A DNA stretch of 64,000 nucleotides from Streptomyces sp. P3 (lineage in GTDB: Bacteria > Actinomycetota > Actinomycetes > Streptomycetales > Streptomycetaceae), in NCBI RefSeq assembly GCF_003032475.1, contig NZ_CP028369.1:9238001-9302000 (forward strand). The letters run 5' to 3'. The notes under the pieces were generated by a model. It had not been told where the DNA came from, ran no database searches, and saw only the letters and a program-made list of their open reading frames with translations. Below are positions 45,050-53,632 of the stretch, in pieces. Position numbers and translations under genes: made by a program. The number at the start of each line of letters is the position of its first letter. The stretch's first letter is position 1.

Positions 45050-46096
45050 TCATCGTCGTATCCCCACTGCGTCGGCGAAGGCTTCGAGCTCACGGCGGAT
45101 GTCGCCGGCGGGTTGATACATGATCTCGGTGACACCGTTCGCCGCCAGGTCCTGGACCTTGGCCAGGACGTCGCCGGCCGTCCCGGTGAGGGTGACGTGC
45201 TCGACCAGTGCGTGTCCCCCGGCGTCCCAGGCCGCGGTGTCGGCGTCGTTCAGATGCAGCAGGTGCCCGTTGTGCACCGCGAGGTGGCGTTGAACCTCTG
45301 GTGTCTTCTGCACGACGGCCAGCCAATCCGACCCTCCGGGCAGCGCTTTGACGGCTTCCGCGCCGCCGAATTCGTAGGAGATGTGAAAGACCTGCGCCAG
45401 TCCGGGGCCTGCGGCCGTGCGCAGTCGCTCGCTGTCTAGGGTTTCGCCGTCACCGAGCACCGTCCCGACGGCCAGGTAGGAGACCTTCTCGAACTCCTTG
45501 GCCCGGTCGGGGACGCCGCCTCCGGCGACGAACAGACCGTCCCCGAGTGACGAAGCGATCTCGATGCCCTTGGGACCAATCGCTCCGATGTAGACCGGGA
45601 TGGTGTCCGATGTGCTCGGGAGCGATCCGGCGGTGTGCAGCATGCGCAGCGGGCTGCCCTCCCACTCGGCCGTTTCACCCCGGAGAAGCGCGCGGAACGC
45701 CTTGACGTAGCGAGACAGGTACGTCCAGGAGACGGGCTGTTGTCCCATGGCCCGACGGCCGGTGTACCCAGTACCGAAGGCCACGGCGACCCGCCCGGGG
45801 GCCAGGCGCTCGAGCGCCGCCGCCCCGCTGGCGTTGACCATGGGGTGGCGCAGCGCCGGTACGAGAACGCCAGGGCCGATCCCGATGCGCTGGGTGCGTT
45901 CGGCGGCCAGCGCCAGACACATCCACACATCGGGGCTCTGCTGCGGTGTGTCGTACAACCACGCACGCTGGTAACCGAGTTCCTCGGCGATCCGGATGTG
46001 TTCCGGTGTTTCCAACGTGGTCGCGAACGCCGCCGACACCTCGAGGCCCGCCGGACTGCGGTCGTGCTCACCGGAGGCAGAAGCAGTGGTGGTCAT
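45050..46096 (-). CDS. LLM-class (luciferase-like) flavin-dependent oxidoreductase
   Basis: This 348-residue TIM-barrel oxidoreductase includes AEELGYQRAWLYDTPQQSPD, GIGPGVLVPALRHPMVNASG, APGRVAVAFGTGYTGRRAMG, PVYIGAIGPKGIEIASSLGD and GVTEIMYQPAGDIRRELEAF. It uses FMNH2 or F420H2, and the sequence alone does not settle which. A monooxygenase would need a flavin reductase; one lies at 56857. The ATG overlaps the stop of the thioesterase gene (ATGA), so translation is coupled. A copy of its last 25 or so codons survives as a relic at 34240. Confidence 0.9.
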   Translation of the reverse strand: MTTTASASGEHDRSPAGLEVSAAFATTLETPEHIRIAEELGYQRAWLYDTPQQSPDVWMCLALAAERTQRIGIGPGVLVPALRHPMVNASGAAALERLAPGRVAVAFGTGYTGRRAMGQQPVSWTYLSRYVKAFRALLRGETAEWEGSPLRMLHTAGSLPSTSDTIPVYIGAIGPKGIEIASSLGDGLFVAGGGVPDRAKEFEKVSYLAVGTVLGDGETLDSERLRTAAGPGLAQVFHISYEFGGAEAVKALPGGSDWLAVVQKTPEVQRHLAVHNGHLLHLNDADTAAWDAGGHALVEHVTLTGTAGDVLAKVQDLAANGVTEIMYQPAGDIRRELEAFADAVGIRR

Positions 46097-46569
46097 GAGT
46101 GCTGTCCCAAAGTGTTCGGGAGTCCTGTGGCCGGGACATTGGCCAGCCGCAGCTGGCCGCGAGCGATGAGTTTGCCGCTGTCGACGCCTGTGATGGCCAC
46201 CTGCCACAGTTGCTGACTGCGCCCCTGCTGGATCGCTTCGGCCAGCACCTCCACCGTCCCGGCGGTGATCGGTCGCAGGAAGTCCGTGCTGTTGGCCACT
46301 CCCACGGCGACCTGGCCGCGATCGGCCACCGCGGCTGACGCACCGACGGTGGCGGCGGATTCCACGACGGTGGTGTAGACCCCGCCGTGCACCACTCCCC
46401 AAGGTGTGTGGTGCTCGGCGCCCAGCAGCACCTCTCCCCGCACCCGCGTCTCCGTCACCTCGGTGAAGCGCAGACCGACGGCCTCCACGAACGCACTGCG
46501 GAACACGTCGAAACCTGACAAGGGCACTTCATCCCGGCCGGCTGACGGATTGGTCCTGGGCTGTGTCAC
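46093..46569 (-). CDS. PaaI-type hot-dog thioesterase
   Basis: The 158-residue single hot-dog domain has the family core HTPWGVVHGGVYTTVVESAA, followed by GVANSTDFLRPITAGTVEVL. These enzymes hydrolyse acyl- or aryl-CoA thioesters to release stalled CoA, as in phenylacetate degradation. It starts at GTG with AGGGG upstream; the stop of the MBL gene overlaps its ribosome-site region, and the LLM gene overlaps its own stop. It is part of the eight-gene cluster. Confidence 0.9.
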   Translation of the reverse strand: MTQPRTNPSAGRDEVPLSGFDVFRSAFVEAVGLRFTEVTETRVRGEVLLGAEHHTPWGVVHGGVYTTVVESAATVGASAAVADRGQVAVGVANSTDFLRPITAGTVEVLAEAIQQGRSQQLWQVAITGVDSGKLIARGQLRLANVPATGLPNTLGQHS

Positions 46570-46578
46570 TGGTCGCCC

Positions 46579-47463
46579 CTACTCGCTCGCGTGGTTGGGG
46601 TCGTCCGCAGTCGCTGCGGACGCGGGGCCTCCGAGAAGGCCGTGCGCGCCGTACCAGACAGGCCCGACGTTGAGCCGATCGGGATAGCGGGCGACGATCT
46701 CGTCATAGAACTCGCGGGGGGTAGGCTTCTCCGCGAGCAGACGCTGTGCGTCGCGCAGGTACTGGCGGGTCTGGTCGATGATGGCCGGATCGTCGGGCAG
46801 GTCACGGTTCTTGTGCCCGGCCACCACCGCACGAGGGTTGAGCGACTCGAGGACGTCGAGCGCTGCCAGCCATGATTCGAAGCCGCCACCAGGGGTTTCC
46901 AGGAGCATCTGGTGTACGCCGTTGTAGACGACGTCGCCTCCGACGATCAGGCCGATGGAGGGGACGTGCAGCACGGTCGTGTCGTCGGTGTCGGTGTGTC
47001 CGACCTCTATCGCCTCGATCCGGTGGCCCTCCAACGTGAACCCGTCCGCGGGGATCTGCTGGTAGACGAGCGGGGTGTCGGGAATCAGCCCGGGGAAGTC
47101 GGCGTCCCAGAACCACTCGCGCGCTTCCACGTTCCGGTGCATCATCGCGATGGTGCCCACGGTCGCGTACGGGACGGCGTCGGGAAAGCGCTCCAGCAGC
47201 TGACCGGTGCCGAACCAGTGGTCGCCGTGGCCGTGCGTGGCGTAGATGTAGGCCAGTCGCTTGCCGGAGCGCTGGACCCAGTCACCGACCTGCTGTGTCT
47301 GTTCGCGGGTGAACGGCGGGTCGACCAGCACGGCCTCCCGTTCACCGATGATCAGCGTCGAAGCCAGCGGAGACGACACGATCACACCGCCGTCGGGCAG
47401 CCGTTCAGGCCGCGCTCGCGGGACCCCGTCGCAGACGTACACGCCGTATGTCAGTTCAGTCAT
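46579..47463 (-). CDS. Metallo-beta-lactamase-fold hydrolase
   Basis: This 294-residue MBL-fold enzyme has the metal-binding motif THGHGDH (His77, His79, Asp81, His82), further ligands in EAIEVGHTDTDDTTVLHV and the late VVAGHKN. Members cleave thioesters, lactones or phosphodiesters. A lactonase or thioesterase role would suit a catabolic cluster but is not shown. The ATG follows AAAGGA. A related but distinct MBL protein is encoded at 61430-62311, also next to a SnoaL-like gene and an alpha/beta hydrolase gene. Confidence 0.9.
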   Translation of the reverse strand: MTELTYGVYVCDGVPRARPERLPDGGVIVSSPLASTLIIGEREAVLVDPPFTREQTQQVGDWVQRSGKRLAYIYATHGHGDHWFGTGQLLERFPDAVPYATVGTIAMMHRNVEAREWFWDADFPGLIPDTPLVYQQIPADGFTLEGHRIEAIEVGHTDTDDTTVLHVPSIGLIVGGDVVYNGVHQMLLETPGGGFESWLAALDVLESLNPRAVVAGHKNRDLPDDPAIIDQTRQYLRDAQRLLAEKPTPREFYDEIVARYPDRLNVGPVWYGAHGLLGGPASAATADDPNHASE

Positions 47464-47534
47464 GCCTGGTGTTCCTTTCGGTGCCGTAAGGCGATGTGTC
47501 GTGTCGCCGGACTCGCGGTCGACGCGAGACAGCG

Positions 47535-48368
47535 CTATCCGAGTGGTGCGAGAAATTCCTTGATCAGGGCGGCGACCTCGGTGGGCGCTTCGCAGGGAGC
47601 CAGGTGAGCCACGCGCGGCAGCACCACGAGTCGGGCACCAACGATGTGTTCGACCAGATCGTCGGAGTGGGGAGCCTGCGGCAACGCCTTGTCCTCGGCG
47701 CCGGCGATCACCAGGGTGGGGGCGGTGATCCCGTGCAGGGCATCGGTGACGTCGCTGCGGTCGCCCAGCACCGACCGTGCGGCACGGGCCAGTCCCACGG
47801 TGTCGAGGTTGTTGACCGTTGCGGCGAACTTGTGGGCGAAGGGGCTGTCGTGGCGGCGTGAGTGGTCGCTGAGCATCTGGGCCGCGACCAGTCGGCCCGG
47901 CCCGCCCGGAACGCCGACCCGGATGAGAATGGAGGTCATGCGGACTCTGAGGCGTTCGAAAAAGCCCACACCCCGGGCGGTGGTGTTGGACAGGACCAGG
48001 GCGGTCACACGCTGCGGCGCGATGAGAGCGACCCGCAGCGCCACGAAACCGCCCCACGACAGTCCGACAAGGGCAGCCCGGTCGACGGCCGAGTCGTCGA
48101 GCACCTGAAGCGCGGCCTCACCGCACTCCTCCATGGTGAACCGCCGCGAGGCCGGCGCGCTGCCGCCCGTACCGGGTGGGTCGACCAGCAGCGTCCGCCA
48201 CCCGAACTCGTGCAGGCCGGCCAGCTGGGTGCTCCAGCTGGTCTCCCCGTCGCTGAACAGGCTCGGCCACAGCAGCGCCACGGGGCCGTCGGCGGGACCG
48301 GCATCCTGCACGCGGAGCGGGCCCAGCGCGGTCGACACGGAGAGAACGCGAGTGGACGGAGGCGTCAC
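47535..48368 (-). CDS. Alpha/beta-fold hydrolase
   Basis: The 277-residue serine hydrolase has its nucleophile in GLSWGG (Ser104), the acid in AGAEDKALP and His in VAHLAP, in the standard order. It resembles the MhpC/3-oxoadipate enol-lactonase group, which acts on ring-cleavage products or lactones. The GTG at MTPPS overlaps the stop of the preceding hydrolase gene by four bases (GTGA) and is preferred to a GTG five codons upstream. It is tightly coupled within the catabolic cluster. Confidence 0.9.
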   Translation of the reverse strand: MTPPSTRVLSVSTALGPLRVQDAGPADGPVALLWPSLFSDGETSWSTQLAGLHEFGWRTLLVDPPGTGGSAPASRRFTMEECGEAALQVLDDSAVDRAALVGLSWGGFVALRVALIAPQRVTALVLSNTTARGVGFFERLRVRMTSILIRVGVPGGPGRLVAAQMLSDHSRRHDSPFAHKFAATVNNLDTVGLARAARSVLGDRSDVTDALHGITAPTLVIAGAEDKALPQAPHSDDLVEHIVGARLVVLPRVAHLAPCEAPTEVAALIKEFLAPLG

Positions 48369-49270
48369 AGGTGACGCTCCCACCAGTCCCGGGCCGCCCG
48401 GCTACTGGGCTCATAGCCGTCGAAGTAGATGCCGTAATGGTCGATGCCGGGGATGACCTGGTAGTCGACGACACCACCGGGAGTGCTCTTGAGGATTTCC
48501 GCCGTGCGGGCCCCGTTGTCCGCGATGGGAAACATCTCCTCGTCGCCGGCGTCGATGATGAGGGTGGGCATCCGCAGCCGGTCGACCTGGGCTAGTGGGT
48601 CGAAGTGCGCGAGCTTCGCCATGTAGGGGGTTCCCGCCATGTTCGGCCACGCGTCGACGCCTTGGGGAATCGCGTCCGCGTCGCCGCGGGCGGTGTCGAT
48701 CGCACGCTTGCGGGCCAGTTCCGCGACGCGTCCACTCAGCGGGGCGATGGCGGCCACCTGCACGGCCAGCGCCTTGACCCGCTTGTCGTGGGCGGCCAGG
48801 TGTACGGCGATACCTCCGCCGAAGCTGGTCCCCCACAACCCGATCCGGGCAGGATCGACGCCTGGCTCACCTTCGAGGTAGTCCAGCGCCGCGCGCAGAT
48901 TCGCCGTCCAGGCGAACGGATCTACGAGGTCGCGGATGAACCGCACTCGGGCGCGTGCCTCGTTGCCGTCATCCAGATCGGGTATTTCGCCGACCAGTTG
49001 CAGCGGGGAGCCCGAGTCGAACCAGCTGCCTTGCGTGAAGGTCAGGGTGATCATGCCCGCTGAAGCGAACAGTGCCGCATAGCGTTCCGCGGTGAGTTTG
49101 CTGCCGCCCCACCCGTGACACAGCACGACGGCGGGCAGGGCGGCGCCAGGGGCGAGGTTCGTCGGTCGGTACAGGTCCGCGTCGAGCGCGATGCCGTCGC
49201 TCCACACGGTGACTTGCTGCCGGCCGACGCCCTCGGGCATGACCAGCGGCGGATAGGCCTTCTCAGCCAT
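48365..49270 (-). CDS. Alpha/beta hydrolase of the dienelactone-hydrolase/YcjY-like group
   Basis: The protein has 301 residues. The oxyanion motif LCHGWGGSK, the nucleophile Ser149 in GTSFGGG, the acid in IIDAGDEEMFP and the late His in IPGIDHYG are all visible. A similar protein is encoded at 63165-64000 (GSSFSGG, SIDKRVKAV). Its ATG lies inside the end of the upstream SnoaL-like gene (8-bp overlap), so the two are coupled. It probably hydrolyses an ester or lactone; the substrate is unknown. Confidence 0.88.
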   Translation of the reverse strand: MAEKAYPPLVMPEGVGRQQVTVWSDGIALDADLYRPTNLAPGAALPAVVLCHGWGGSKLTAERYAALFASAGMITLTFTQGSWFDSGSPLQLVGEIPDLDDGNEARARVRFIRDLVDPFAWTANLRAALDYLEGEPGVDPARIGLWGTSFGGGIAVHLAAHDKRVKALAVQVAAIAPLSGRVAELARKRAIDTARGDADAIPQGVDAWPNMAGTPYMAKLAHFDPLAQVDRLRMPTLIIDAGDEEMFPIADNGARTAEILKSTPGGVVDYQVIPGIDHYGIYFDGYEPSSRAARDWWERHL

Positions 49271-49751
49271 GACTCGCCTCCTCCAGGACCGATTCGACGG
49301 GCCAGACCTCAGCGAGGCTGTCCTTGTCCGTCGCCGCCGAGTGGATGCCGACCACGCGCCAGCCCTTGTCGGACTTGGCGACGCTGAACTGCACCGCCCA
49401 ACGCTGGATCTCGCTCTCGTCGGCACGGCGCCGCGACCAGATCACCTCGACCGCGGCACCGACGGTGTTGTAGACGAACACACGTCGATCGGGCACCGCG
49501 GTGTGGCTGTAGCCCGCCTCCCGCAGAGGTGCGTAGTTCATGTCCAGGAAGGCGAGCACGCTCGCGTCGTCGAGGCACCAGAACGACTGTTCCAGTCCTG
49601 TGACGTGCAACGGGGTGCCCCAGTACTGGTGAATGAACTCGGGTCCCTCGTCCGACGCGCCCGCGGCCACTGCGACCCAACGCGGCAGGTAGTCCTCGAA
49701 GAACCATGCGGTCACCTCGGCACGAGTGGCCGCGACGGCTTTGTCTGACAT
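49263..49751 (-). CDS. SnoaL/NTF2-like protein, first gene of the catabolic cluster
   Basis: The protein has 162 residues. An NTF2-like fold is suggested by AWFFEDYLPRWVAVAAG at the start and by the alternating strands in the second half (RRVFVYNTVGAAVEVIWSRR, RWAVQFSVAKSDKGWRVVGI). It is unrelated at the sequence level to the two SnoaL copies at 32102 and 60962. The ATG has GAAAGGA upstream. It opens the operon that runs to 42658, and the AT-rich 26-bp site lies about 280 bases upstream. The reaction is unknown. Confidence 0.78.
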   Translation of the reverse strand: MSDKAVAATRAEVTAWFFEDYLPRWVAVAAGASDEGPEFIHQYWGTPLHVTGLEQSFWCLDDASVLAFLDMNYAPLREAGYSHTAVPDRRVFVYNTVGAAVEVIWSRRRADESEIQRWAVQFSVAKSDKGWRVVGIHSAATDKDSLAEVWPVESVLEEASHG

Positions 49752-50689
49752 GTCGACAGATTCCTTTCAGGAAGGACTTCAGTAGCCGGGCAATCCGGGG
49801 TCGGGACGGTGAAACGCGCTTGGCGAGCCGTCGGCATCAGGTGCGTGACAGGCCTGGAGCGAGCTCCCGACGTCACAGGTGACCGTTGGGGCCAGGCCGG
49901 ACAGTCGCGCGCGTCCCCTTTCAGTGACAGCGCTTACGACGCTCGCGACACTCGTCGGACAGGTCCTGCGCGCGGCGCCGACGACCAGGTCGCGCAGTAT
50001 CGGGTGCCCCTTCGCCTATCCGTGGACACTAGCAGTGACTATAATAAATGTATATCATCGAGAGGTTGCTCACGCACCTGTTTCTTGCCGGGAAGAGGGG
50101 GAGGCCGCCTTCCCTCGGCTGAAGGGCGCAGTGACCCGACGAACCGCGGCTCTGGCCAGATCGATCAGCTTGTTGCCGAGATCGAAGCCGGGCGCATCCG
50201 CGTGACAGTCCGGAGAGGGCCGACCCCGTCCTGCTCTCCGGATGCCCGCCCGCGCGGTATCGAAGGCCGGGGCCGGCAGCGGCAGCTCGATCAGGGCTCA
50301 ATCGGCGTTGGTGGCGCCCGAGGGGCAGCGGCGAGAACGCATAACGCCTACCGTAAGAACGGTGTTCTGGCATCAGGAGCACGGCGCGCCACGGCACCTG
50401 AGCACCTGATCGTCACCCCCACGCATCGACAACGCGTTGGGCGATGAGCGTCAGTTGTTCGTCCCGCCATTGCGCCACGACCTGGATCTACGAGTCGCGG
50501 CGGTGACGGCCGCAGTCGAGGGCTCCGGCCCCGGCCGGGAGGAACCTTGCGGTCAGGTCGCCGGCACCCGGCGCGCCGGACCGGCTTGCCGCGGCACCCG
50601 CGATTGGCCAAACGCCAGGGCCTTCTGCTGTATCTCCGGCGGCGGCCTCGACGCCATAGCGGTCCTCAAGAAGGGCTACATCTGGAGCT
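49752..50689. other. 0.94-kb region between two minus-strand operons
   Basis: No recognisable gene. It contains the AT-rich conserved site at 50029-50054. Its right end, GAGCTCTAGCTTTCA at about 50686-50700, is shared with the broken module at 25160-25175, so the duplicated segment ended near here. Confidence 0.5.
50029..50054 (-). promoter_or_regulatory. AT-rich conserved site, copy 1
   Basis: CTAGC followed by ACTATAATAAATGTATA is shared with 58040-58065, with only a few mismatches over 26 bp. Read on the minus strand it holds TATAGT, a possible -10 element, with the operon start 280 bases downstream. It may be a promoter or an operator. Such AT-rich sequence is striking in this GC-rich DNA. 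Confidence 0.6.
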
Positions 50690-51265
50690 CTAGCTTTCAG
50701 AGCTTGCGCCCGCGAGGCGGAGGGCGAAGTCGCCGTACTGCCAGACGATCGCGTCCTCCGCGAGTTCACCGTCCTCGCGGTACCAGGCTGCGACTCCCAT
50801 CCCAAGGTCGAGGACGGCATAGGAGACCAGCCGCGCTGAGGCGACCTTGAAGCGTCCCTCCGCGACGCCCGCGTCAACGATTGCACGGAAGCCGGCCTCG
50901 TAGTGCGCGCGCAGGGCCAGCACTCGACTGCGATGCGGCTCGACGAGACTGCGGATCTCACGGTTTCCGACGAAGGCTTCGAGCCGGTGCCGGGCGTGGT
51001 AGCGGACGTGCGCCTCTGTGGCGCGGCGAAGGCGTGATACCGGGCCATCGCTGCTGGCGATGGCCGCGCGGTGTGCGGCGAGGAGGTCCTCCATCGTGCC
51101 GATCATGATCTGGGCGAGCAGGTCCTGCTTGGACGCGATGTGCTTGTACAGACTCGGTCCGCGGATACCCACTGCGCGCCCGATGTCGGCCATCGTGGTC
51201 GCCTCGTAGCCGAGGCGCGTGAACAGCTCCAGCGCCGCGGCACGAATGTCGTTGGCTCGGCTCAC
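50690..51265 (-). CDS. TetR-family regulator of the acyl-CoA dehydrogenase operon
   Basis: This 191-residue regulator has an HTH at about 1-50 (SRANDIRAAALELFTRLGYE, ATTMADIGRAVGIRGPSLYK) and a C-terminal ligand domain (ATEAHVRYHARHRLEAFVGN). The GTG at VSRAN has GGAGG five bases upstream; longer frames reach into the operator. It diverges from the acyl-CoA dehydrogenase operon with a GGCTAA/TTAGCC palindrome between. It resembles the regulators of fatty-acid or acyl-CoA degradation genes, and the ligand may be an acyl-CoA. A deleted copy lies at 24912-25169. Confidence 0.88.
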   Translation of the reverse strand: MSRANDIRAAALELFTRLGYEATTMADIGRAVGIRGPSLYKHIASKQDLLAQIMIGTMEDLLAAHRAAIASSDGPVSRLRRATEAHVRYHARHRLEAFVGNREIRSLVEPHRSRVLALRAHYEAGFRAIVDAGVAEGRFKVASARLVSYAVLDLGMGVAAWYREDGELAEDAIVWQYGDFALRLAGASSES

Positions 51266-51364
51266 CCTCACCTCCACTTTCAGGACTAACACACGATAGC
51301 CGACAGCCTCGGCCGCTGTGACATGCACCATGGTGCGCTTCACCAAGCGGACGCTTAGAGTCAC

Positions 51365-51382
51365 GGCTAATACTCATTAGCC
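51365..51382. promoter_or_regulatory. Operator palindrome of the intact module
   Basis: GGCTAA (51365-51370) and TTAGCC (51377-51382) flank TACTCA. This matches the core of the 30-bp palindrome at 24789-24818. It lies about 17 bases from the acyl-CoA dehydrogenase start and 100 bases from the TetR start, so the regulator can cover both promoters. Confidence 0.75.
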
Positions 51383-51398
51383 AAGATTGGGAGTCGCC

Positions 51399-52592
51399 AT
51401 GGCAGTAGACCTCACCCAGGATCCCGTCGCCGCGGACCTCGCGCGCCGCACCGCCGACTTCGTCCGCAACATGGTGATCCCGGCCGAGGAACAGCACCGT
51501 GGCGTCGCGCGGACCGAGAACGTCCGGATCGGGCTCCAGCGGGCCGCCAAGGATGCGGGTGTTTTCGCGCCGCACGTCGGCACGGAGTTCGGCGGGCACG
51601 GCCTGGACATGCGGGGCAGGGCTGCCGTGTTCGAGGAGGCGGGGTACTCCCTGCTGGGTCCGCTGGCGCTGAACATCGCCGCCCCCGACGAGGGCAACAT
51701 GCACATGCTGGAAGCCATCGCCACCGCGGAGCAGAAGGAGCGCTACCTGCTCCCGCTCGCGGCCGGCGCCATCCGGTCCTGCTTCGCAATGACAGAACCC
51801 GCGCCCGGCGCCGGCTCCGACCCCAGTGCCCTGGCAACCCGCGCGGAACGCGTTGCGGGCGGCTGGCGCATCGACGGACACAAGTGGTTCATCACCGGCG
51901 CCGATGGCGCGGGGTTCGCGATCTGCATGGCCAGGACCTCGGGTGAACCCGGTGACCAGGGCGGCGCGACCATGTTCCTGGTCGACGCCGACAACCCGGG
52001 TATGAAAACAGTCCGGCACATCGGCACGCTCGACGAGAGCCTTTATGGCGGCCACGTCGAGCTGAGCTTCGACAACTGCGTCGTACCCGACGAGGCGGTG
52101 CTCGGCGAGGTCGACCAGGGCTTCCGCTATGCGCAGGTGAGGCTCGGACCCGCTAGGACGACCCACTGCATGCGGTGGCTGGGCATCGCCCGCCGCGCGC
52201 AGGACATCGCCGTCGCCCGGGCCGCCGACCGCCGGCTGTTCGGTTCCCGGCTCGGCGATCTCGGCATGGTGCAGCAGATGATCGCCGACAACGAGATCGA
52301 CATCGCCGCCGCCCGCGGGCTGATCCTCCAGGCCTGCTGGGAGCTCGACCAGGGCCGGTCGGCCTCGCAGTCCACCTCGATCGCCAAGACCTTCTGCGCC
52401 GAAGCCGTCTGGCGGGTCGTGGACCGGTCGCTGCAGATCTGCGGCTCCCTCGGCGTGTCCGACGACATCCTGCTAGGGCGGTTCCTGCGGGAGGTGAGGC
52501 CTTTCCGGATCTACGACGGCCCGTCCGAGACCCACCGCTGGGCCATCGCCCGCCGCGTCCTGCGCCGACACACCGAGACGGCCGCACGATGA
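51399..52592 (+). CDS. Acyl-CoA dehydrogenase, ACAD10/11 or LvaC-like
   Basis: This 397-residue flavoprotein has the normal three-domain ACAD layout: SCFAMTEPAPGAGSDPSALA, WRIDGHKWFITGADGA and FGSRLGDLGMVQQMIADNEI are visible. The YEG catalytic Glu motif of classical enzymes reads YDGPSETHR (Asp about 373), as in the ACAD10/11 group. The gene is coupled by ATGA to a phosphotransferase gene, the same pairing that is fused in ACAD10/11 and adjacent in the levulinate operon. It is therefore likely to act on a phosphorylated 4-hydroxyacyl-CoA rather than on a plain fatty acyl-CoA. The ATG has GGGAG upstream. Confidence 0.88.
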   Translation: MAVDLTQDPVAADLARRTADFVRNMVIPAEEQHRGVARTENVRIGLQRAAKDAGVFAPHVGTEFGGHGLDMRGRAAVFEEAGYSLLGPLALNIAAPDEGNMHMLEAIATAEQKERYLLPLAAGAIRSCFAMTEPAPGAGSDPSALATRAERVAGGWRIDGHKWFITGADGAGFAICMARTSGEPGDQGGATMFLVDADNPGMKTVRHIGTLDESLYGGHVELSFDNCVVPDEAVLGEVDQGFRYAQVRLGPARTTHCMRWLGIARRAQDIAVARAADRRLFGSRLGDLGMVQQMIADNEIDIAAARGLILQACWELDQGRSASQSTSIAKTFCAEAVWRVVDRSLQICGSLGVSDDILLGRFLREVRPFRIYDGPSETHRWAIARRVLRRHTETAAR

Positions 52593-53632
52593 GTGACAGG
52601 GACCGCATCACCGTCGACGGCCTGGACCTGCCCGCACTGGAGCGGTTCTTCGGCGAGCGCGTGCCCGGCTTCCGCGGCGGGCTGAACGCTGACCTGCTGC
52701 AGGGCGGGCGATCGAACCTGACGTACCTGGTTACCGACGGACACACGCGGTGGGTTCTGCGCCGTCCTCCGCTGGGCGGGCTCACCCCCTCCGCGCACGA
52801 CATGCAGCGCGAGTACCGGGTCGTCGCCGCACTCGCCGGTAGCGACGTCCCCGTGGCCCGTGCCGTGGCCTTCGGGGACGCCGGCGACGGACTCGGGGTG
52901 CCCTTCTCGGTCGTCGAGCACATCGACGGCCAGGTCATCCGGACTCGCGAGCAACTGCACGCACTGCCCGACGCTGAGATCGCACGCTGCGCGTACGGTC
53001 TGGTCGACGTGCTCGCGCGCCTGCACGCCGTCGATCCCGGCGCGGTCGGGCTGGCCGGGTTCGGGCGGCCGCAGGGCTATCTGACGCGTCAGGTCCAGCG
53101 CTGGTACGACCAGTGGCAACGCGTCCGGACGCGCGAGTTCGCCGACGTGGAGCGGCTGTACACCCGCCTCGCCGCCACCTGTCCGGCGGAGAGCGGTGCG
53201 TCGATCGTGCACGGTGACTACCGCATCGACAACGCCATCCTCGACGTCGCCGACCCGGCAATCGTGCGTGCGGTGGTCGACTGGGAGATGGCCACCCTGG
53301 GCGATCCCCTGGCAGACCTCGGTCTGCACCTCGTCTACGCCGACCCCACCTTCTCGCCCGTCCTCAGCGGATCGGCCGCCTCGACCAGCGAGCGCCTGCC
53401 GGCTCGGGCCGACCTCGCCCAGCGCTACGCCCAGACCAGCGGCCGCGACCTCGGCGAACTCGGCTTCTACCTCGCGCTGGGCTATTTCAAGATCGCCGTC
53501 ATCGCCGAGGGAATACACGCCCGCTTCCAGCAGGGCCTGACCCGCGGCACGGGATTCGACACGGTCGGCCGCGCCGTCGCGCCGCTCACCGCCGCCGGAC
53601 TCCGTGCTCTGACGCACCTGGAGCCGCGATGA
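52589..53632 (+). CDS. APH-fold phosphotransferase, ACAD10/11 kinase-domain or LvaA-like
   Basis: This 347-residue protein has an aminoglycoside-phosphotransferase/choline-kinase fold. The nucleotide-binding part includes LQGGRSNLTYLVTDG and VLRRPPLGGL. The catalytic HGDYRIDNAILD and the metal-binding VVDWEMATLGDPLADLGLH follow. It is not an antibiotic-resistance enzyme by context. It overlaps the acyl-CoA dehydrogenase gene by ATGA and the SDR gene likewise. Homologues phosphorylate the 4-hydroxyl of hydroxyacyl-CoAs; I infer that role here. Confidence 0.88.
   Translation: MSDRDRITVDGLDLPALERFFGERVPGFRGGLNADLLQGGRSNLTYLVTDGHTRWVLRRPPLGGLTPSAHDMQREYRVVAALAGSDVPVARAVAFGDAGDGLGVPFSVVEHIDGQVIRTREQLHALPDAEIARCAYGLVDVLARLHAVDPGAVGLAGFGRPQGYLTRQVQRWYDQWQRVRTREFADVERLYTRLAATCPAESGASIVHGDYRIDNAILDVADPAIVRAVVDWEMATLGDPLADLGLHLVYADPTFSPVLSGSAASTSERLPARADLAQRYAQTSGRDLGELGFYLALGYFKIAVIAEGIHARFQQGLTRGTGFDTVGRAVAPLTAAGLRALTHLEPR

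Noticed and set aside
46097..46402. A 102-codon N-terminal extension of the LLM oxidoreductase
   Set aside because: It overlaps the thioesterase gene in another frame and has no similarity; the ATGA overlap at 46093-46096 is the natural start.
52589..53632. Antibiotic-resistance phosphotransferase
   Set aside because: The APH fold is shared with many kinases. The tight coupling to an acyl-CoA dehydrogenase and SDR, and the resemblance to ACAD10/11 and LvaA, argue for metabolism.
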